Assembly: GCA_022410635.1 (NCBI GenBank)
Contig: JAJVDF010000300.1
Location: 54,467-118,466, forward strand
Length of the DNA: 64,000 nucleotides
Origin: Tretioscincus oriximinensis
Taxonomy: Eukaryota > Chordata > Lepidosauria > Squamata > Gymnophthalmidae
Direction: 5' to 3'
This document shows positions 10,663 to 21,108 of the stretch, piece by piece (position 1 is the first letter of the stretch; every line of letters begins with the position of its first letter). The position numbers were made by a program, and so were the translations under genes. A model generated the notes under the pieces. That model worked only from the letters and a program-made list of their open reading frames with translations, was not told the origin of the DNA and ran no database searches.

Positions 10663-10796
10663 ATGAGAAAAAAATATTTTCTCTGTCNCTCAACACTAGG
10701 ACCAGGGGGCATCTCTTGAAACTGCTGNGCAGAAGAGTGAGGATAGACAAGGGAAACAGACAGGATTCCTGAAGTATCATTTCCAGGGTGTTGAGA
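10663..10796 (+). mobile_element. CR1 fragment
   Basis: A second CR1 piece immediately after the tail of the previous copy: AATATTTTCTCTGTC, AACACTAGGACCAGGGGGC, ending near GTGTTGAGAATAGG. An internal deletion joins the CAAAGGAAA block directly to the GACAGGATTCCTGAAGTA block. Confidence 0.7.
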
Positions 10797-10799
10797 ATA

Positions 10800-11624
10800 G
10801 GTGATGAAGTATTTTTTCATTGGCCTGTGGAATTTGCTTCCAGAAGAGGTTGTGGTAGTTATCAGTCTGGAAACCTTTAAGGCAGGATTAGACTAGTCCA
10901 TGGACACCAAGGGTATAAATAGTTACTAAGATGTTTACATACTACCTCCAGAATGTAGCAACAGGCTACATTCCTGAAATATTATTTGGAAGGAGTCAAG
11001 AACAGATGAGGGTTTGATCAGGGAAATGTTTATGTTGCTACTTTGCCCATGAAATGTAAAGATTGGCAGTCACGAAGCAAGACCCTTAGTGGAAAAATAA
11101 ATAACCAGACCAAAATAATTTTACTAAAAGTTGCAATTTATAAAGAAAAGTAGGCAAGGTGACTGTTATTTTCACAGTCAACCGTCAAGCACAAAAAACA
11201 GTAAATTGTACAAAATGAAACAGCTATAAACCCTGTAGAAGCATTGAGCTGGGTGTGGCAAAAGGAAGATCCTTGAGCAGCAAGTCCAACATAGCAGTCA
11301 CGTTCAACACACACACAACTAAGAGAGTTCCATCTGCTAAATAGTGCTATTAGCCAATCAGCATCAGACATACAACAAGCAATTCCAAATTAGTTACACC
11401 TGGCACAGTTGCACCTGGTACAGTTGATTTCAAGTTTTAACCTTTAAAGGGGTTCAGGNACTTTTCAAATATAATATGATATTAACACATTTAAAGTTAC
11501 AGCTCAACAGGTTTTGCCTGAAATGTNTTTGCTTGAGGCTGCCCAGGTTCAATTGGTGGGCCTCTTTGTGAAACAGAATTCTGGCCCCATTCAGAAGGGT
11601 TCCCCTGATGTTCTTATGTTCTTA
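10800..11624 (+). mobile_element. CR1 3' end, split by LTR
   Basis: A plus-strand CR1 whose 3' half runs from 10800 to 11014 and resumes at 11510-11624 (TTTTGCCTG to GATGTTCTTATGTTCTTAT). The LTR-like segment 11015-11509 lies between. Confidence 0.75.
11015..11509. mobile_element. LTR-like insertion in CR1
   Basis: A 495-bp segment beginning TGATCAGGG and ending CTCAACA (TG..CA), flanked by a 4-bp duplication GGTT (11011-11014 and 11510-11513). It exactly interrupts a CR1 between two blocks that are contiguous in other copies. It carries no coding region. Orientation is not settled. Confidence 0.6.
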
Positions 11625-12454
11625 TTTATGACAGCACCGTAGTAAAATCAAATACAGGCTACAAATTAGTTGGAGTTGCTACCAATTTAGACTGTAGATA
11701 ATTACTTGAGATTTCATTTCAGAATATTGGTTCTCCTGCAGCCCAGTACATTCACCAGATACAGTTACAGGGCTCCAGACTTAAAGAGATCAAATATTAA
11801 CAGGCTCATGTTCTTTCAATGCATGTCATCCATCAAGATTATCAGGACTGTTTCAGTGCTGTAAGCAGACCAAAGTCTAGGCAGAAATGAACTGGGTGTC
11901 CTTTGGTGTGCTTGAAGTTGCACAGCAAATATACATTCAAGTTCTCGAATTCAAGGCACGGTGGTATACTGGTTGAGAAACTGTCTTTCACTCGAGGGAC
12001 CTATTCTCAAAGCCATTTGTGTTGAGTGCAATGCCTGGGTCTGTCTTAACAATGAAACAGAGGAAAAAGGGGTGGTGGAAAGGCTGTGGCAAAGATATGT
12101 AAAGGTAAACATGGAAGGTTATATATAAGGNACAGATATATTGAGTATATTTTGTATAAGAAGATGATGTAACCTGATATAATTTGTTTTATTATAGGGC
12201 CAGAAGAATCCATAGGGTGAAATCCCAGTTTTTTCTGGCAACGGGATAGCCCAATATTTCTGGGGTTTTTTTGTATATGAGTATATAATATACCATTGTA
12301 AATCTTTGTATCCATGATTGTATATATGTAGAATGCGAATTACTTGAACCTTAATAGAATATATGCACCATTTTGGTGTTCATTTACATTTGTGGCAAGT
12401 TTGTTTGCTTGCAGTGTGCAATTGTTGGTATCATTTCTCGATTTGAGTCTTTCT
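11625..12454. other. Mostly unclassified, possible SINE head
   Basis: The segment 11955-12035 (GGTGGTATACTGGTTGAG, then TCACTCGAGGGACC) resembles a diverged tRNA-like SINE head. The rest is AT-rich, with frames too short and biased to call. Confidence 0.3.
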
Positions 12455-12580
12455 TAAAGCAGCCTCCGGAGACCAATGATGGGAGTCGGAACTTTGGCAG
12501 CTTCCAGAGACCAATGACAAGACTCAGAGATTTGACAGCCTCCAGAGAGGAAGGGAGGAAGATTAGCAATGAAGGGATAG

Positions 12581-13056
12581 TGTCATGCCCCCAGAGACTC
12601 TTTTTATTTTATCCAGTTCTCCCTATAGTTTAGAGTGGGACTTAGTTGTTTCTGTTTAGTTATTTTGGGAGGGAATCCTATTTAGACACTATCCCTTTAA
12701 GGATTCTGAAGGGAGGTCCTTAATTTCAGTTATATCTCCTCCCCTTCCCAGTTAAGTTTCATTTTGGGTGTAGCAGAGCTGGAGAAGAGCAACCTTCAAA
12801 CGTCATGTGGTGAAACAAACTCTTAACAAAGTCCATGTGGAAAAGAAACTCTAAAGAAGTCACGTGGTGAAACAGACTCTTAAAGAAGGCAAAGTTGTGA
12901 AAGAAATAGAACTCCAAGAAACCAAAAAGTGCAAGTATTTAAAAAGGACGTGGGAGGGAACAGTTTTCTACCTTTATTTTTTACATTTTAAAATAAACCT
13001 TTTTTGTTTAAATGATTTTGAGAGTTTTACCTTCTGTCCCTGGCAAGAAAATGACA
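12581..13056 (+). mobile_element. LTR-like segment, family C copy 1
   Basis: Runs from TGTCATGCCCCC to AAAATGACA, with an AATAAA at about 12992. It contains imperfect tandem units of about 33-35 bp (12805-12900) with GTGGTGAAACA.ACTCTTAA, one including CACGTG. A diverged relative is at 24756-25176. No matching target duplication was found, so the edges are tentative. Confidence 0.45.
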
Positions 13057-13084
13057 CCCAAATAGAGAAGTAGCTTGGGGGGCA

Positions 13085-13265
13085 GAACAGATAGAAAGGA
13101 AAGGCAGAAGAAAGGAAGGAAGGCAGGAAAGAAGGAAGGAAAGGAAGATCAAAAGAAAGAATGGATGAAAGAAGGAAGGGAAGGAAGGAAGATAAGGAAG
13201 AAGGAAGGAAATAAAAAAGGAAGGAAGGAACAAAAGAAAGAAAGAAGTAAGAAAGACGAGGCAAG
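13085..13265 (+). repeat. GGAA-rich microsatellite
   Basis: Imperfect AAGG/GAAGGAAA repeats. Open frames across it on both strands (lysine/glycine- or serine/phenylalanine-rich) are composition artefacts. Confidence 0.95.
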
Positions 13266-13372
13266 TGAATGATGGGAGGCAACAAGTGAGTGGAGGGATG
13301 GCTGGGTGTTGGGTAAGGAAGGGCTAGGGCCCATTGCATTACCGTAACACAATGGGCTAATTCTGCTAGTAA

Positions 13373-14010
13373 TTGAATAAAACCATTTTATTTCATTAAA
13401 CTGTTACTGTGATTTGCAACATCAGGAATAAATAGTAGAATCTTTCCATCTGTTCACTGTAGGTTTCACCTTTTACCCGGGGAAGTTAATGAATGCATAC
13501 TAAGTAGCTTCCTCTACTTTTGCGCTCTGTGAATTATGCTCGGCAAATTAGACCAAGAAGCAATAATTAATTGTTTCCTTAACTGAAAGGGTTCCTACAA
13601 CATGGTTTATATTCAATTACTCTCAAAAACTGTTCTTCAAAATTGTTTAATGTGCTTAATTTCAAAATAAATAACAATTCTGCCAATTTTGCCAACAAAG
13701 AAAAATGACTCTTCTAGATTAATTAATGCTTCTCCCCCTCATTTTAGAAATTTTTGCAACATCTGTATGACTATCAGAACACTGCACTCTGTCAGGTATT
13801 TCAAGAAGTTCCTGCAAAACCTGTCCACAAATAGATTTAAAATATAACCCTTCCTCCCACTCAGGACAACACACAGAGGAAGGTAACATTGGAGGCCTAN
13901 TGGGAAAGCTATGTGTGAACCAAGCATTGAAAATCATATTATTATCCTTTGTCCACTATAGACTAATACCAACACTAATAACAAATCAGAATAAAACATT
14001 GCATGATAAT
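13373..14010. other. Apparently unique AT-rich sequence
   Basis: No repeat or gene signal I can support. Two small minus-strand frames at 13719-13937 lack recognisable domains. Confidence 0.4.
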
Positions 14011-14196
14011 TAGGCTGACCAGATGACCCCTTTGGGAGGGGGTGTGGAAACCCAGTTTTGGGGTGCCTCCTGGTTTTTTCTGAGGATTTTTTTTTCCAAA
14101 AAAGATTTTTTTTCATTTTTTTCCCCTCAGCAAAAACCGGAAGGAACCCCAAAACTGGATTTCCACCCCTAAAAAAGGGGTCATCTGGTCAGCCTA
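14011..14196. mobile_element. Palindromic hAT-like MITE
   Basis: A 186-bp near-perfect palindrome. TAGGCTGACCAGATGACCCC and its complement bound it, with mirror-image GTTTTGGGGTGCCTCC and TTTTTTCTGAGG blocks inside and a T/A-rich centre. Both arms equal the right end of the longer hAT-like elements. The flanks (ATGATAAT, TATGATAT) are not a clean duplication. Confidence 0.8.
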
Positions 14197-14215
14197 TATG
14201 ATATTGGCTACCTCC

Positions 14216-14620
14216 ACCTGTCATGTTAAAAAGCACAATGGTGATAAAAGCTGGAATAACCCTATCACAGGTCCACACATACATATTCTTCATACGTTTA
14301 AGACAGTCAACACACGTACCTGTAAATCAACCAGGAAATCAATACTGAGCATTCCCAATTAGCAATTCTGTGATGGGATACAAGATGACTAACCAGGAAG
14401 TAAATACTGAGCATGCTCAGTCAGTGATTCTGTGCTGGCGTACAGGACAACTAACCAGGAAGTAAATATCGAACATGCTCATTCAGCGAATTCTGTGGCA
14501 AAGGACTTTTTCTGGGTGCATTGCAAAAACTCTGTCACCACGTGGGGTGGAGACATCATGATGTTACTACCATCACGGTAGGAAAACCTTGTGTGCCTGC
14601 AGCCGTTAACAGTCTTAAAA
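14216..14620. repeat. Unnamed repeat with 62-bp minisatellite
   Basis: Contains 2.7 tandem units of 62 bp starting at 14329, 14391 and 14453 (each AACCAGGAA..). The second unit holds the palindrome TGAGCATGCTCA. It is followed by a TTACTACCATCACGGTAGG hairpin. Parts recur at about 3490-3535 and, inverted, at 5200-5490. No coding content. Confidence 0.7.
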
Positions 14621-14795
14621 TGTTTAAGCATTACTATAGTGGGGGTCATAGGTTGTACAATATTCACTTTCCTAAGTGTCCAGAGATTGTTGAAACTGCA
14701 GGAATAGAGGGAGGGTTGAGTTTCTTGACAATGTATAGAGTTTCATCCTGTGGGTTGCTTCTGTACATAACCAAAAGGATACCAGATAAAAGGAA

Positions 14796-15108
14796 GCCAG
14801 AAGGAGAAGGAGGAGAAGAAGGACTGGGTTCTTATATCCTGCTTTTCTCACCTTTTAAAGGGACTCAAAGCAGCTTACAAGGGTATTTTGCCCAAAGGCT
14901 GACATTCTATCTTCCCCATGGTGATTCCCATGTGTCTACTTGCAGTCAGTTCCAATTTCTTGCAATTCCTGCTTTCAATAGCTGAGTTGGCTAGAGTTGC
15001 AGGCTATGAGAAGGTGCTCACTCCTCTTCACGTCTGACACAGGGCCCCGAAACCCCATCTCTCAGGTGAGAGACCGCCTCCTTAACCACTGAGCCATTCG
15101 TGCCTGCT
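14796..15108 (-). mobile_element. tRNA-headed SINE, GAA tail
   Basis: The minus-strand SINE has its 3' GAAGGA/GAAGAA tail at 14803-14825. The tail block TTTCTCACCTTTTAAAGGGA follows, and the tRNA-like head lies at about 15050-15108 (CTCTCAGGTGAGAGACC..CTTAACCACTGAGCCAT on plus). Confidence 0.8.
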
Positions 15109-15257
15109 TGAGCCATTTGTCCTGCACTGAAGCAGCTGCAGCTTATTATGACAGCAGCAGCTGCTCAAATTGGCTCTTATACTCACTGAAAGGAGAAGAA
15201 GAAGGAGAAGAAGAAGGAGTAGAAAAATCTTGTTTTTATTCTCCACCTTTTTTACCC

Positions 15258-16019
15258 CAAAGAACATAAGAACATAAGAAGAGCCATACTGGATCAGGCC
15301 ACAGCCCATCGAGTCCAGCATTCTGTGTCACACAGAGGCCCACCAGATGCACCTGGGCAGTCCGAACAGAGGAAAGCAAAATATGCTGCTCCTGTTTGTG
15401 ACTCCCTGCAAATGGTATTTCAAGAGTCCAGCCTGTTGCTCCATCCCGGCGGCTACATCCAGACAACTATCTTAGTATCCATTTATACCCTTAGTGTCCA
15501 TAAACCTGTCTAGTCCTGTCTTGAAACTATCCAAGCTGTTAGCTATCACTACCTCTTCAGGAAGTAAATTCCACAGGCCGACGACCCTCTGGGTGAAAAA
15601 ATACTTCCCTTTGTCTGTTCTCACTTTTCTACCCAACAGTTTTAAGGAGTGCCCTCTGGTCCTTGTGTTGTGTGATAGAGAAAACATTTTTTCTCTATTC
15701 ACCCTGTCGATCCCATGCATGATTTTGTACACTTCAATCAGATCACCCCTCAAACGTCTCCTTTCAAGGCTGAAGAGGCCCAGACGTTGCAGCCTTGTTT
15801 CGTAAGGGAGGTGCTCCAGACCCTTGATCATTTTTATTGCCCTCTTCTGCACCTTCTCCAGTTCCAAAATATCTCTCTTGAGATGTGGTGACCAGAATTG
15901 AACACAGGATTCCAAATGTTTGCCATTATAAAGAGGCAAAACAACATTTGCTGACTTATTTTCGATTCCTTTCCTAATTATCCCCAACATGGAATTTGCC
16001 TTTTTTGCTGCTGCTGCAC
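15258..16019 (-). mobile_element. CR1 LINE, TTATGTTC-tailed
   Basis: A well-kept 3' end with tail units AAGAACAT. The frame 15472-16155 on minus encodes [50 protein letters not shown] and QRVVGLWNLLPEEV. It stops at a CTGCTGCTGCAC block next to an ambiguous base, where a second CR1 begins head-to-head. Confidence 0.9.
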
Positions 16020-16233
16020 NGATGTAGCCTCCGGGATGGAGCACCAGGCAGGACTCTTGAAATACCATTTGCAGGGAGTCACGAACAGGAGCAGCATATT
16101 TTGCTTTCCTCTGTTCGGACTGCCCAGGTGCATCTGGTGGGCCTCTGTGCGACACAGAATGCTGGACTCGATGGGCTGTGGCCTGATCCAGTATGGCTCT
16201 TCTTATGTTTTTATGTATGTTCTTATGTTCTAT
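16020..16233 (+). mobile_element. CR1 3' end, head-to-head with previous copy
   Basis: A plus-strand terminal piece: GATGTAGCCTCCGGGATGGA to CTTCTTATGTTTTTATGTAT. The last 214 bp of the family only. The junction with the minus-strand copy at 16019/16020 carries an n. Confidence 0.85.
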
Positions 16234-16829
16234 CTGGTAACCCTGTTCGACTCCCTTCCAACAATCACCAAAATCAGTGAAACTGAAGCTAAAAAAAAAT
16301 CTAGACCAAATTACTTAGCTGCAAAGGTTAATCATCAGTTAAGGATCCACAAATCTTTACTGCGTTTGAAACAAAATTAGGCCACGATCAGAGGAAGATT
16401 ATCTTGATTGTGTAGCATTATATTGCATACTAATCGACAGACAAGTAGCAGCCTTCCGACTAATTCAAGAGAAACAGAGCAATTAAGCACATCAAACCAG
16501 CGTTTGATCTCTTTGATGAGACCCGTTTACATGAATTCCTACTTCATATTGTGGTGTGGCTTCAACACCATGTTCCTTCCCCGCAACATTATCAAAGTGG
16601 CATCTAGTATTTAATGCATTCTCTATCTCTCACTGTCACCTACCAATTGCGTTGGATTAGACTAAAGCAGAAGGAGTAGGAAAAAGCTTCATCTGTTCTT
16701 GATTCTTAGAATAGGGATTTGCCATTTGCACAGTATTGTAGACTATGGCAGGCCCCGAATAGGATGTGGGCAAGCCAAGTGGAGCCTGCCATACATTGCA
16801 CTGGCACACCAAGTACTAGGGGAAAGGGA
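16234..16829. other. Unclassified sequence
   Basis: Short plus-strand frames (16408-16614, 16699-16929) have no recognisable domain. No repeat ends identified. Confidence 0.4.
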
Positions 16830-17438
16830 AAACCCTCACTTGTTCTTGACTTCCTACAAATGGTATTTCAGGAAGCCTGCCTGTTTCTCCATCCTAAGAG
16901 CTACTGATACATGGATACAAATTCCATGAAGTTGTCTAACCCTAACTTGAAGCTATCCAGGCTTCTAGTTACTACCACCGCCTCTGGAAGTGAAATCTAT
17001 AGATCCTCTGGGTGAAAAACATCCTTTCTCACCTCTGCCCTAACTCTTTTTCCCACCAGTTTCAAGGAATGCCCTCTAGTCCTAAGTGATAGAGGAAACA
17101 TTTAGGCACGGATAGCTCAGTTGCTTAGGAATCCATCTCTCGCCTGGGAGATGGGGTTTCAAAGCCCTGTGTTGGAAGTGGGGAGGGGTGAGCACCTTCC
17201 ACTTGCCTGTAGCTCTAGCCAACCCAGCTATTCGAAAGCATGAATTGCAAGAAATTGCAACTGACTGCAAGTAGATACATGGGAACCACCAGAGCCTGGT
17301 GGGGAAGATAGAATGTGAGCCTTCGGGCAAAAATATATCCTTGTAAGCCGCTTTGAGTCCCTTTGAAAGGTGAGAAAAGCGGGGTATAAGAACCGAGTTC
17401 TTCTTCTTCTTCTTCTTCTTCTTCTTCTTCTTCTTCTT

Positions 17439-17469
<31 letters not shown>

Positions 17470-17899
17470 TCCACCGCATGCATGGTTTTATATACTTCAA
17501 TCAGAGCAGCCCTTCAATGTCTTTCAAAGTTGAAGATCCCTAGATGCTGCAGCCTGGTTTCATAAGGGAGGTGCTCCAGACCCTTGATCGTTCTGTTTTC
17601 TGCACCTTTTCTACACTTTCCCTAATTCTGCAATGTAGTGACCAGAATTGTACACAGCATTCCAAATGTGGCCTTGCCACAGAGTTATAGAGAGGCAAAA
17701 TGACACTTGTTGGCTTGTTTTCGATTCCCTTTCTAATTTTCCTTAACACTGAAATTTGCTTTTCTCACTGCTGCTGTGATGTCCACCAATACTCCAAGAT
17801 CCCTTTCCTGCTCTGCCACAGAAAGCTCAGCTTCCATCAGTTGATAGGAGTAATTGGGGCTCTTTGCCCAAACGTGCATAAGTTGGCACCTGCTTAGGC
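16830..17899 (-). mobile_element. CR1 LINE 3' region, split by SINE
   Basis: The 3' half lies at about 16830-17103 (CAAATGGTATTTCAGGAAGCC, then GGGTGAAAAACATCC). It resumes at 17469-17899 (ATGCATGGTTTTATATACTTC, then GGGAGGTGCTCCAGACCCTTGATC). Translated pieces at 17540-17749 and 17733-17966 show IRKGIENKPTSVILPLYNSV and EQERDLGVLVD. The SINE at 17104-17468 interrupts it. Confidence 0.82.
17104..17468 (+). mobile_element. tRNA-headed SINE, best full-length copy
   Basis: The head GGCACGGATAGCTCAGTTGC resembles a tRNA (box A TAGCTCAGTTGCTTAGG, box B-like GGGTTTCAAAGCC). A body with CTAGCCAACCCAGCTATTCG follows, then the 3' tail block CCGCTTTGAGTCCCTTTGAA. It ends in about 23 TTC units (17399-17468). 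RNA polymerase III transcription of such heads is established for SINEs; activity of this copy is not known. Confidence 0.88.
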
Positions 17900-18289
17900 T
17901 AGACTGACCAGACTTTCTGAGACCCAAACCGGGGTAATTAATATTCATGCTAATTTGCATATTCATAAATATGCAAATTACTCACCAACATGCATTCCCT
18001 TCCAAAATTCCCACCCGAGAAATCGGTGAAAAAGCATGTGAAAAAANTTTTAAGTGTGCGAGAATTTTTAAACTGAGATTTTTTGGAGTACATCAGAATT
18101 TTTTTTACAGAGGGGAAGGTGCCTTCAGAAGCTGTCCCCAGTTGCCAGAACCCCCTAGTGGTGGTGCAGTGATTTTAAAAAAAATTAAAAAAAAATTTAA
18201 GTGTGTGAGAAAGTTTTGAAGTGTGTGATTTTTTTTTACTGAGGTTTGGGTGCCTTCGGGAGCTGATCCCAGATGACAGATCTCCCTAA
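17900..18289 (+). mobile_element. hAT-like element, right-truncated
   Basis: Begins TAGACTGACCAGACTTTCTG, continues with the TTTGCATATTCATAAATATG block and the CCCTAGTGGTGGTGCAGTG block, and ends without the usual right terminus near 18289. It abuts a partial SINE. Confidence 0.8.
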
Positions 18290-18295
18290 TTATCT

Positions 18296-18450
18296 AATTG
18301 CAATTTATTGCTTTCAAATAACTGGGTTGGCTAGAGCTGAGACCAGTAGGGGGCATTCACCCCTTTCCACAGCTGACACAGAGCTTTGAANTCAGTATTT
18401 GTGCTGAAACATCAGGGCTCTTAACCGCTGTGCCACTGTGCAATGATGCA
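18296..18450 (-). mobile_element. tRNA-headed SINE 5' fragment
   Basis: Reads AACTGGGTTGGCTAGAGCTG through CTCTTAACCGCTGTGCCACTG on plus, the head half of the GAA-tail SINE in minus orientation. The tail half is missing. Confidence 0.65.
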
Positions 18451-19160
18451 AGAACAGCAGAGAAATGTGTTCTATTTCCATAGCCACATGCCAAGGAGGA
18501 CGACTTGTTTTCATTTGGGTCCATTCATATTTTTCCCAGGATTTGCAATGCCTGCACACCGTCTATCCTGCACAATACAGACTTATTGCAGGTAGCACAC
18601 AGTGACAATAAAAGAAAAAGCAATATGTCCCAGGTGACACATAATCAGCTCAAGATGGATGAATTTGTCAATCCCCATTTTTCACACGTTCCTTATTTCT
18701 CATTCTGAAGTTACTTCTGCCCAACATGGAATTGTGGGGTGGTTTTGTATCTGGAAAACAATCATATATTAACCAGTTTTATATATATGTTTGTGTTTGT
18801 ATTTCTACATTTGTACATAATTACGCTGAAAATAATATTTTAGCTTACTCTAGTGCATTTTATCAGGACATTTTCATTCATATCTATGAGTTTTTCACCC
18901 TGTTTATTTGAAGACCCGTTCTTTTTATCAGCGTTTCAAGATACAGGCAGTTGAGATTTTATACGGTTTCACAGTTTCAGGGTTTTACCTGCCAATTTTT
19001 TCCCAACTGCTGAACCTCAAATGGCAAAGGTTCAGTATTAAATGCTGCTTGACCTTGTGACGCTTCATATTCAGTTTCAGACAGAGGAAAACAAGGCTTT
19101 AGCTCCCATTCTACTCAACCGCTCTGACCACAAACTACAGAAGTCTTGTTTGTGGTTGGG
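18451..19160. other. Unclassified AT-rich sequence
   Basis: No element ends or domains recognised. Short frames only. Confidence 0.4.
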
Positions 19161-19163
19161 TAG

Positions 19164-19478
19164 CAGGCCTGAATGGCTCAGNTGGGTAAGTATCACACCT
19201 GAGAGATGGGGTTTCAAGTACCCTAACCCTCTGTCAGACGTGGGGAGGGGTGAGCACCTTCTACTAGCCTGTAGCTCTAGCCAACCCAGCTATTCAAAAG
19301 CAAGAATTGAAGGAAATTGCAACAGACTGCGACTGGATAAATGGGAACCACCACAGCATGGTGGGGAAGACAGAATGCAAGCTTTTGGATAAAAAAAAAA
19401 GCTTGTAATCCACTTGGATCCCCTTGGGAGAGAAAAGCAGGGTATAAAAAACCAATTCTTTTTCTTCTTCTTGTAGAT
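19164..19478 (+). mobile_element. tRNA-headed SINE, TTC tail
   Basis: A diverged full-length copy. The head is GCCTGAATGGCTCAGnTGGG, the body CTAGCCAACCCAGCTATTCA, the tail block TTGGGAGAGAAAAGCAGGG, and the end CTTTTTCTTCTTCTTG. It lies directly before an inverted CR1 3' end. Confidence 0.8.
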
Positions 19479-19484
19479 CATAGA

Positions 19485-20058
19485 CCATACAATCATAGAA
19501 TTGGAAGGGATCTCCAGGGTCACTGGGTTTAACCTCCTGCTCAATGCAGGATTCAATAAAATATCCCAGACGTGGCTGTCTAGACCAGGGGTGGGCAATT
19601 AATTTTTCCCAAGGGGCCACATGAGAAATTGGGGTGGTTTTAGNGGGCCGGACTAATATAGTTAACTCAGTTCTACCCAATACTGTATATAACTCTGAGC
19701 TAAGAGGGGCGGGCCGGTCAGAGACAGTAGGATGGCCGCATGTGGCTCTCGGGCCGCCCCTTGCCCAGGTCTGGTCTAGACTCTGCTTGAAGACTTCCAG
19801 GGAAGGAGAACTCAACATCAGCTGTGCCAAACTATTCCACTGGTGGATCACTCTTGCTGCCACAAAGCTTCTTTCTGATATCTAATCTAAATCTGCTTCC
19901 TTGCAGTTTCATCTCATTGCTTCTATTCCTTCCATGTGCCAATGAGAACAAAGTTGATCCCTCTGCTCTGTGGCAGCCCTTCAGAGATTTGTAGGCAGCT
20001 ATCAGGTCTCCTCTCGGTCTTCTCTTCTGCAGGTTAAACATCGCTGTAGACAGGATTA
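19485..20058 (-). mobile_element. CR1 LINE (ATTCTATG-tailed), split by small hAT
   Basis: The 3' end on plus begins ACAATCATAGAATTGGAAGGGA and includes CTGCTCAATGCAGGATTCA. It continues through CTATTCCACTGGTGGATCAC and GTTGATCCCTCTGCTCTGTG to about 20058. The frame 19832-20065 gives KRRPRGDLIAAYKSLKG. The 188-bp hAT at 19586-19773 interrupts it. Confidence 0.85.
19586..19773. mobile_element. Small non-autonomous hAT (CAGGGGTGGGCAA)
   Basis: A 188-bp element with termini CAGGGGTGGGCAA and TTGCCCAGGTCTG. The flanks are an exact 8-bp duplication GTCTAGAC (19578-19585, 19774-19781), itself a palindrome. It interrupts a CR1 precisely. It has no coding potential. A longer relative is at 20456-21080. 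Confidence 0.9.
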
Positions 20059-20067
20059 AAAACAAGT

Positions 20068-20160
20068 CTTCTTCAGATGCTGAGGGACCTTCATCATCTG
20101 AAGAAGTAGACGTTTCTACGAAAGGTTATGCCACCCACTTTTCTCCTGTTAGTCTCAAAG
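20068..20160 (+). mobile_element. Penelope-like element end fragment
   Basis: ATCTGAAGAAGTAGACGTTTC, ACGAAAGG, then ACTTTTCTCCTGTTAGTCTC: the same terminal block as at 41640-41700. Confidence 0.75.
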
Positions 20161-20246
20161 GATTAGACAAGTTCATGGACTGTACACCAAGGATGGATGC
20201 CTTGATATTGCCTCTTGGATGGAGCAAGTAGCAGGATTCCTGAAAT

Positions 20247-21108
20247 ATTTATTTATACTTGTATCCCGCCCTATACCCAAAGGTTTCAGGGCGGCCAACC
20301 ATAGAGTGGCACACATAGCTTTTTGTTGCTTTCTCCCCAAAAGCACACTGTGGAGTAGGTGGGGCTGAGAGAGTTCAAAGAACTGTGAGTGGCTTTCATG
20401 GAGGAATGGGGAATCAAACTGGGAGACTACCAGGTACGAGTCCAACACTCTAACCCAGGGGTGGGCAATTATTTTTTCCATGGGGCCACATGAGAAACAG
20501 AAAATGTTGTGGAGGGCTGGCCAAATTCAGCAAGGAGGGTGAAGCCAGGGGTCTTGTCCCCACCTCTTCCAGGGCCCCCCCGGGGTTCTACAAGCAGCAC
20601 GTGTGAGGCGGCCAGGCAGGGGCTTCGACCCACCCAGATAAACGGGCAGGTAGGAAGCGGGGAGCATGTCCCGGCGGCAGTGCCCGCCGGAGCGAATCTC
20701 AAAGAGGCAGCGGAGCGCGGAGGAAGGAACCGACCCTCACAGCAGGTCCNAGGCGCCCNCCGGGCTCCCCCCTCTGCCCGCCCAGCCGGCCCAGAAGGAG
20801 AACTTGGTTCGCGCTCTTGCTTGTAGCGGCCAATTAGCAGCAGCGCGGCAGCAGGAGGCTGCGAAAGGGACCCGCGCGCGCCCCCTCCCGGCGGACCCCG
20901 CGCNGCGCTCNGATTTCTTGAGCTTGTTGGGAGAACTTTGCTCGGCTTCCGCGCCTGCAGGAGCGAAGGGGAGGATGCATTATGAGGAGCCCCCCGTCGC
21001 TCCAATTAACGTTACACGGGCCGGTCAGAGCCAATCAAAGGGCCGTATGCAGCCCGGGGGCGGTACAATGGCCAGGTCTGCTGTAACCACTACAACAAAC
21101 TGGGTCTC
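20247..21108 (-). mobile_element. CORE-type SINE with L2-like tail, split by hAT
   Basis: The minus-strand SINE has its 3' tail at 20247-20290 (ATTTATACTTGTATCCCGCC on plus). Its body runs to 20455, and the last part of the tRNA-like head is at 21089-21108 (ACTACAACAAACTGGGTCTC on plus). The hAT insertion lies between, with a near-exact 8-bp duplication (CTCTAACC/CTGTAACC). Confidence 0.8.
20456..21080. mobile_element. GC-rich non-autonomous hAT, 625 bp
   Basis: Ends CAGGGGTGGGCAATTATT and GGCCAGGTCTG match those of the small element at 19586-19773. The flanks CTCTAACC and CTGTAACC match at 7 of 8 positions. The interior is strongly GC- and CpG-rich (20560-21060) and gives long open frames on both strands with no known domain. 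It could mimic a CpG island. I read it as a MITE, not a gene. Confidence 0.78.

Larger units (their letters stand above)
12455..13372 (+). repeat. Unnamed dispersed repeat (AATGGGC-hairpin end), split by LTR-like segment
   Basis: The left part has CAGAGACCAATGA and AACTTTGGCAGC blocks. The right part is a GGAA-rich purine tract (13085-13265) followed by a hairpin at 13329-13357 (GCCCATTG..CAATGGGC) and ATTCTGCTAGT. The same layout recurs at 55265-55621, and a diverged inverted piece lies at 24175-24345. The class is unknown; there is no coding region. Confidence 0.6.

Noticed and set aside
14329..14495. CRISPR array
   Set aside because: The 62-bp units are contiguous tandem repeats without unique spacers, in a reptile genome.
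14521..14985. 154-residue plus-strand frame as a gene
   Set aside because: It runs through the minisatellite repeat and antisense SINE. No domain or conserved start.
17104..17180. tRNA gene
   Set aside because: The tRNA-like sequence is the head of a SINE with several copies. It cannot be folded into a convincing cloverleaf by eye and is followed by the SINE body. The same holds at 53668 and 54945.
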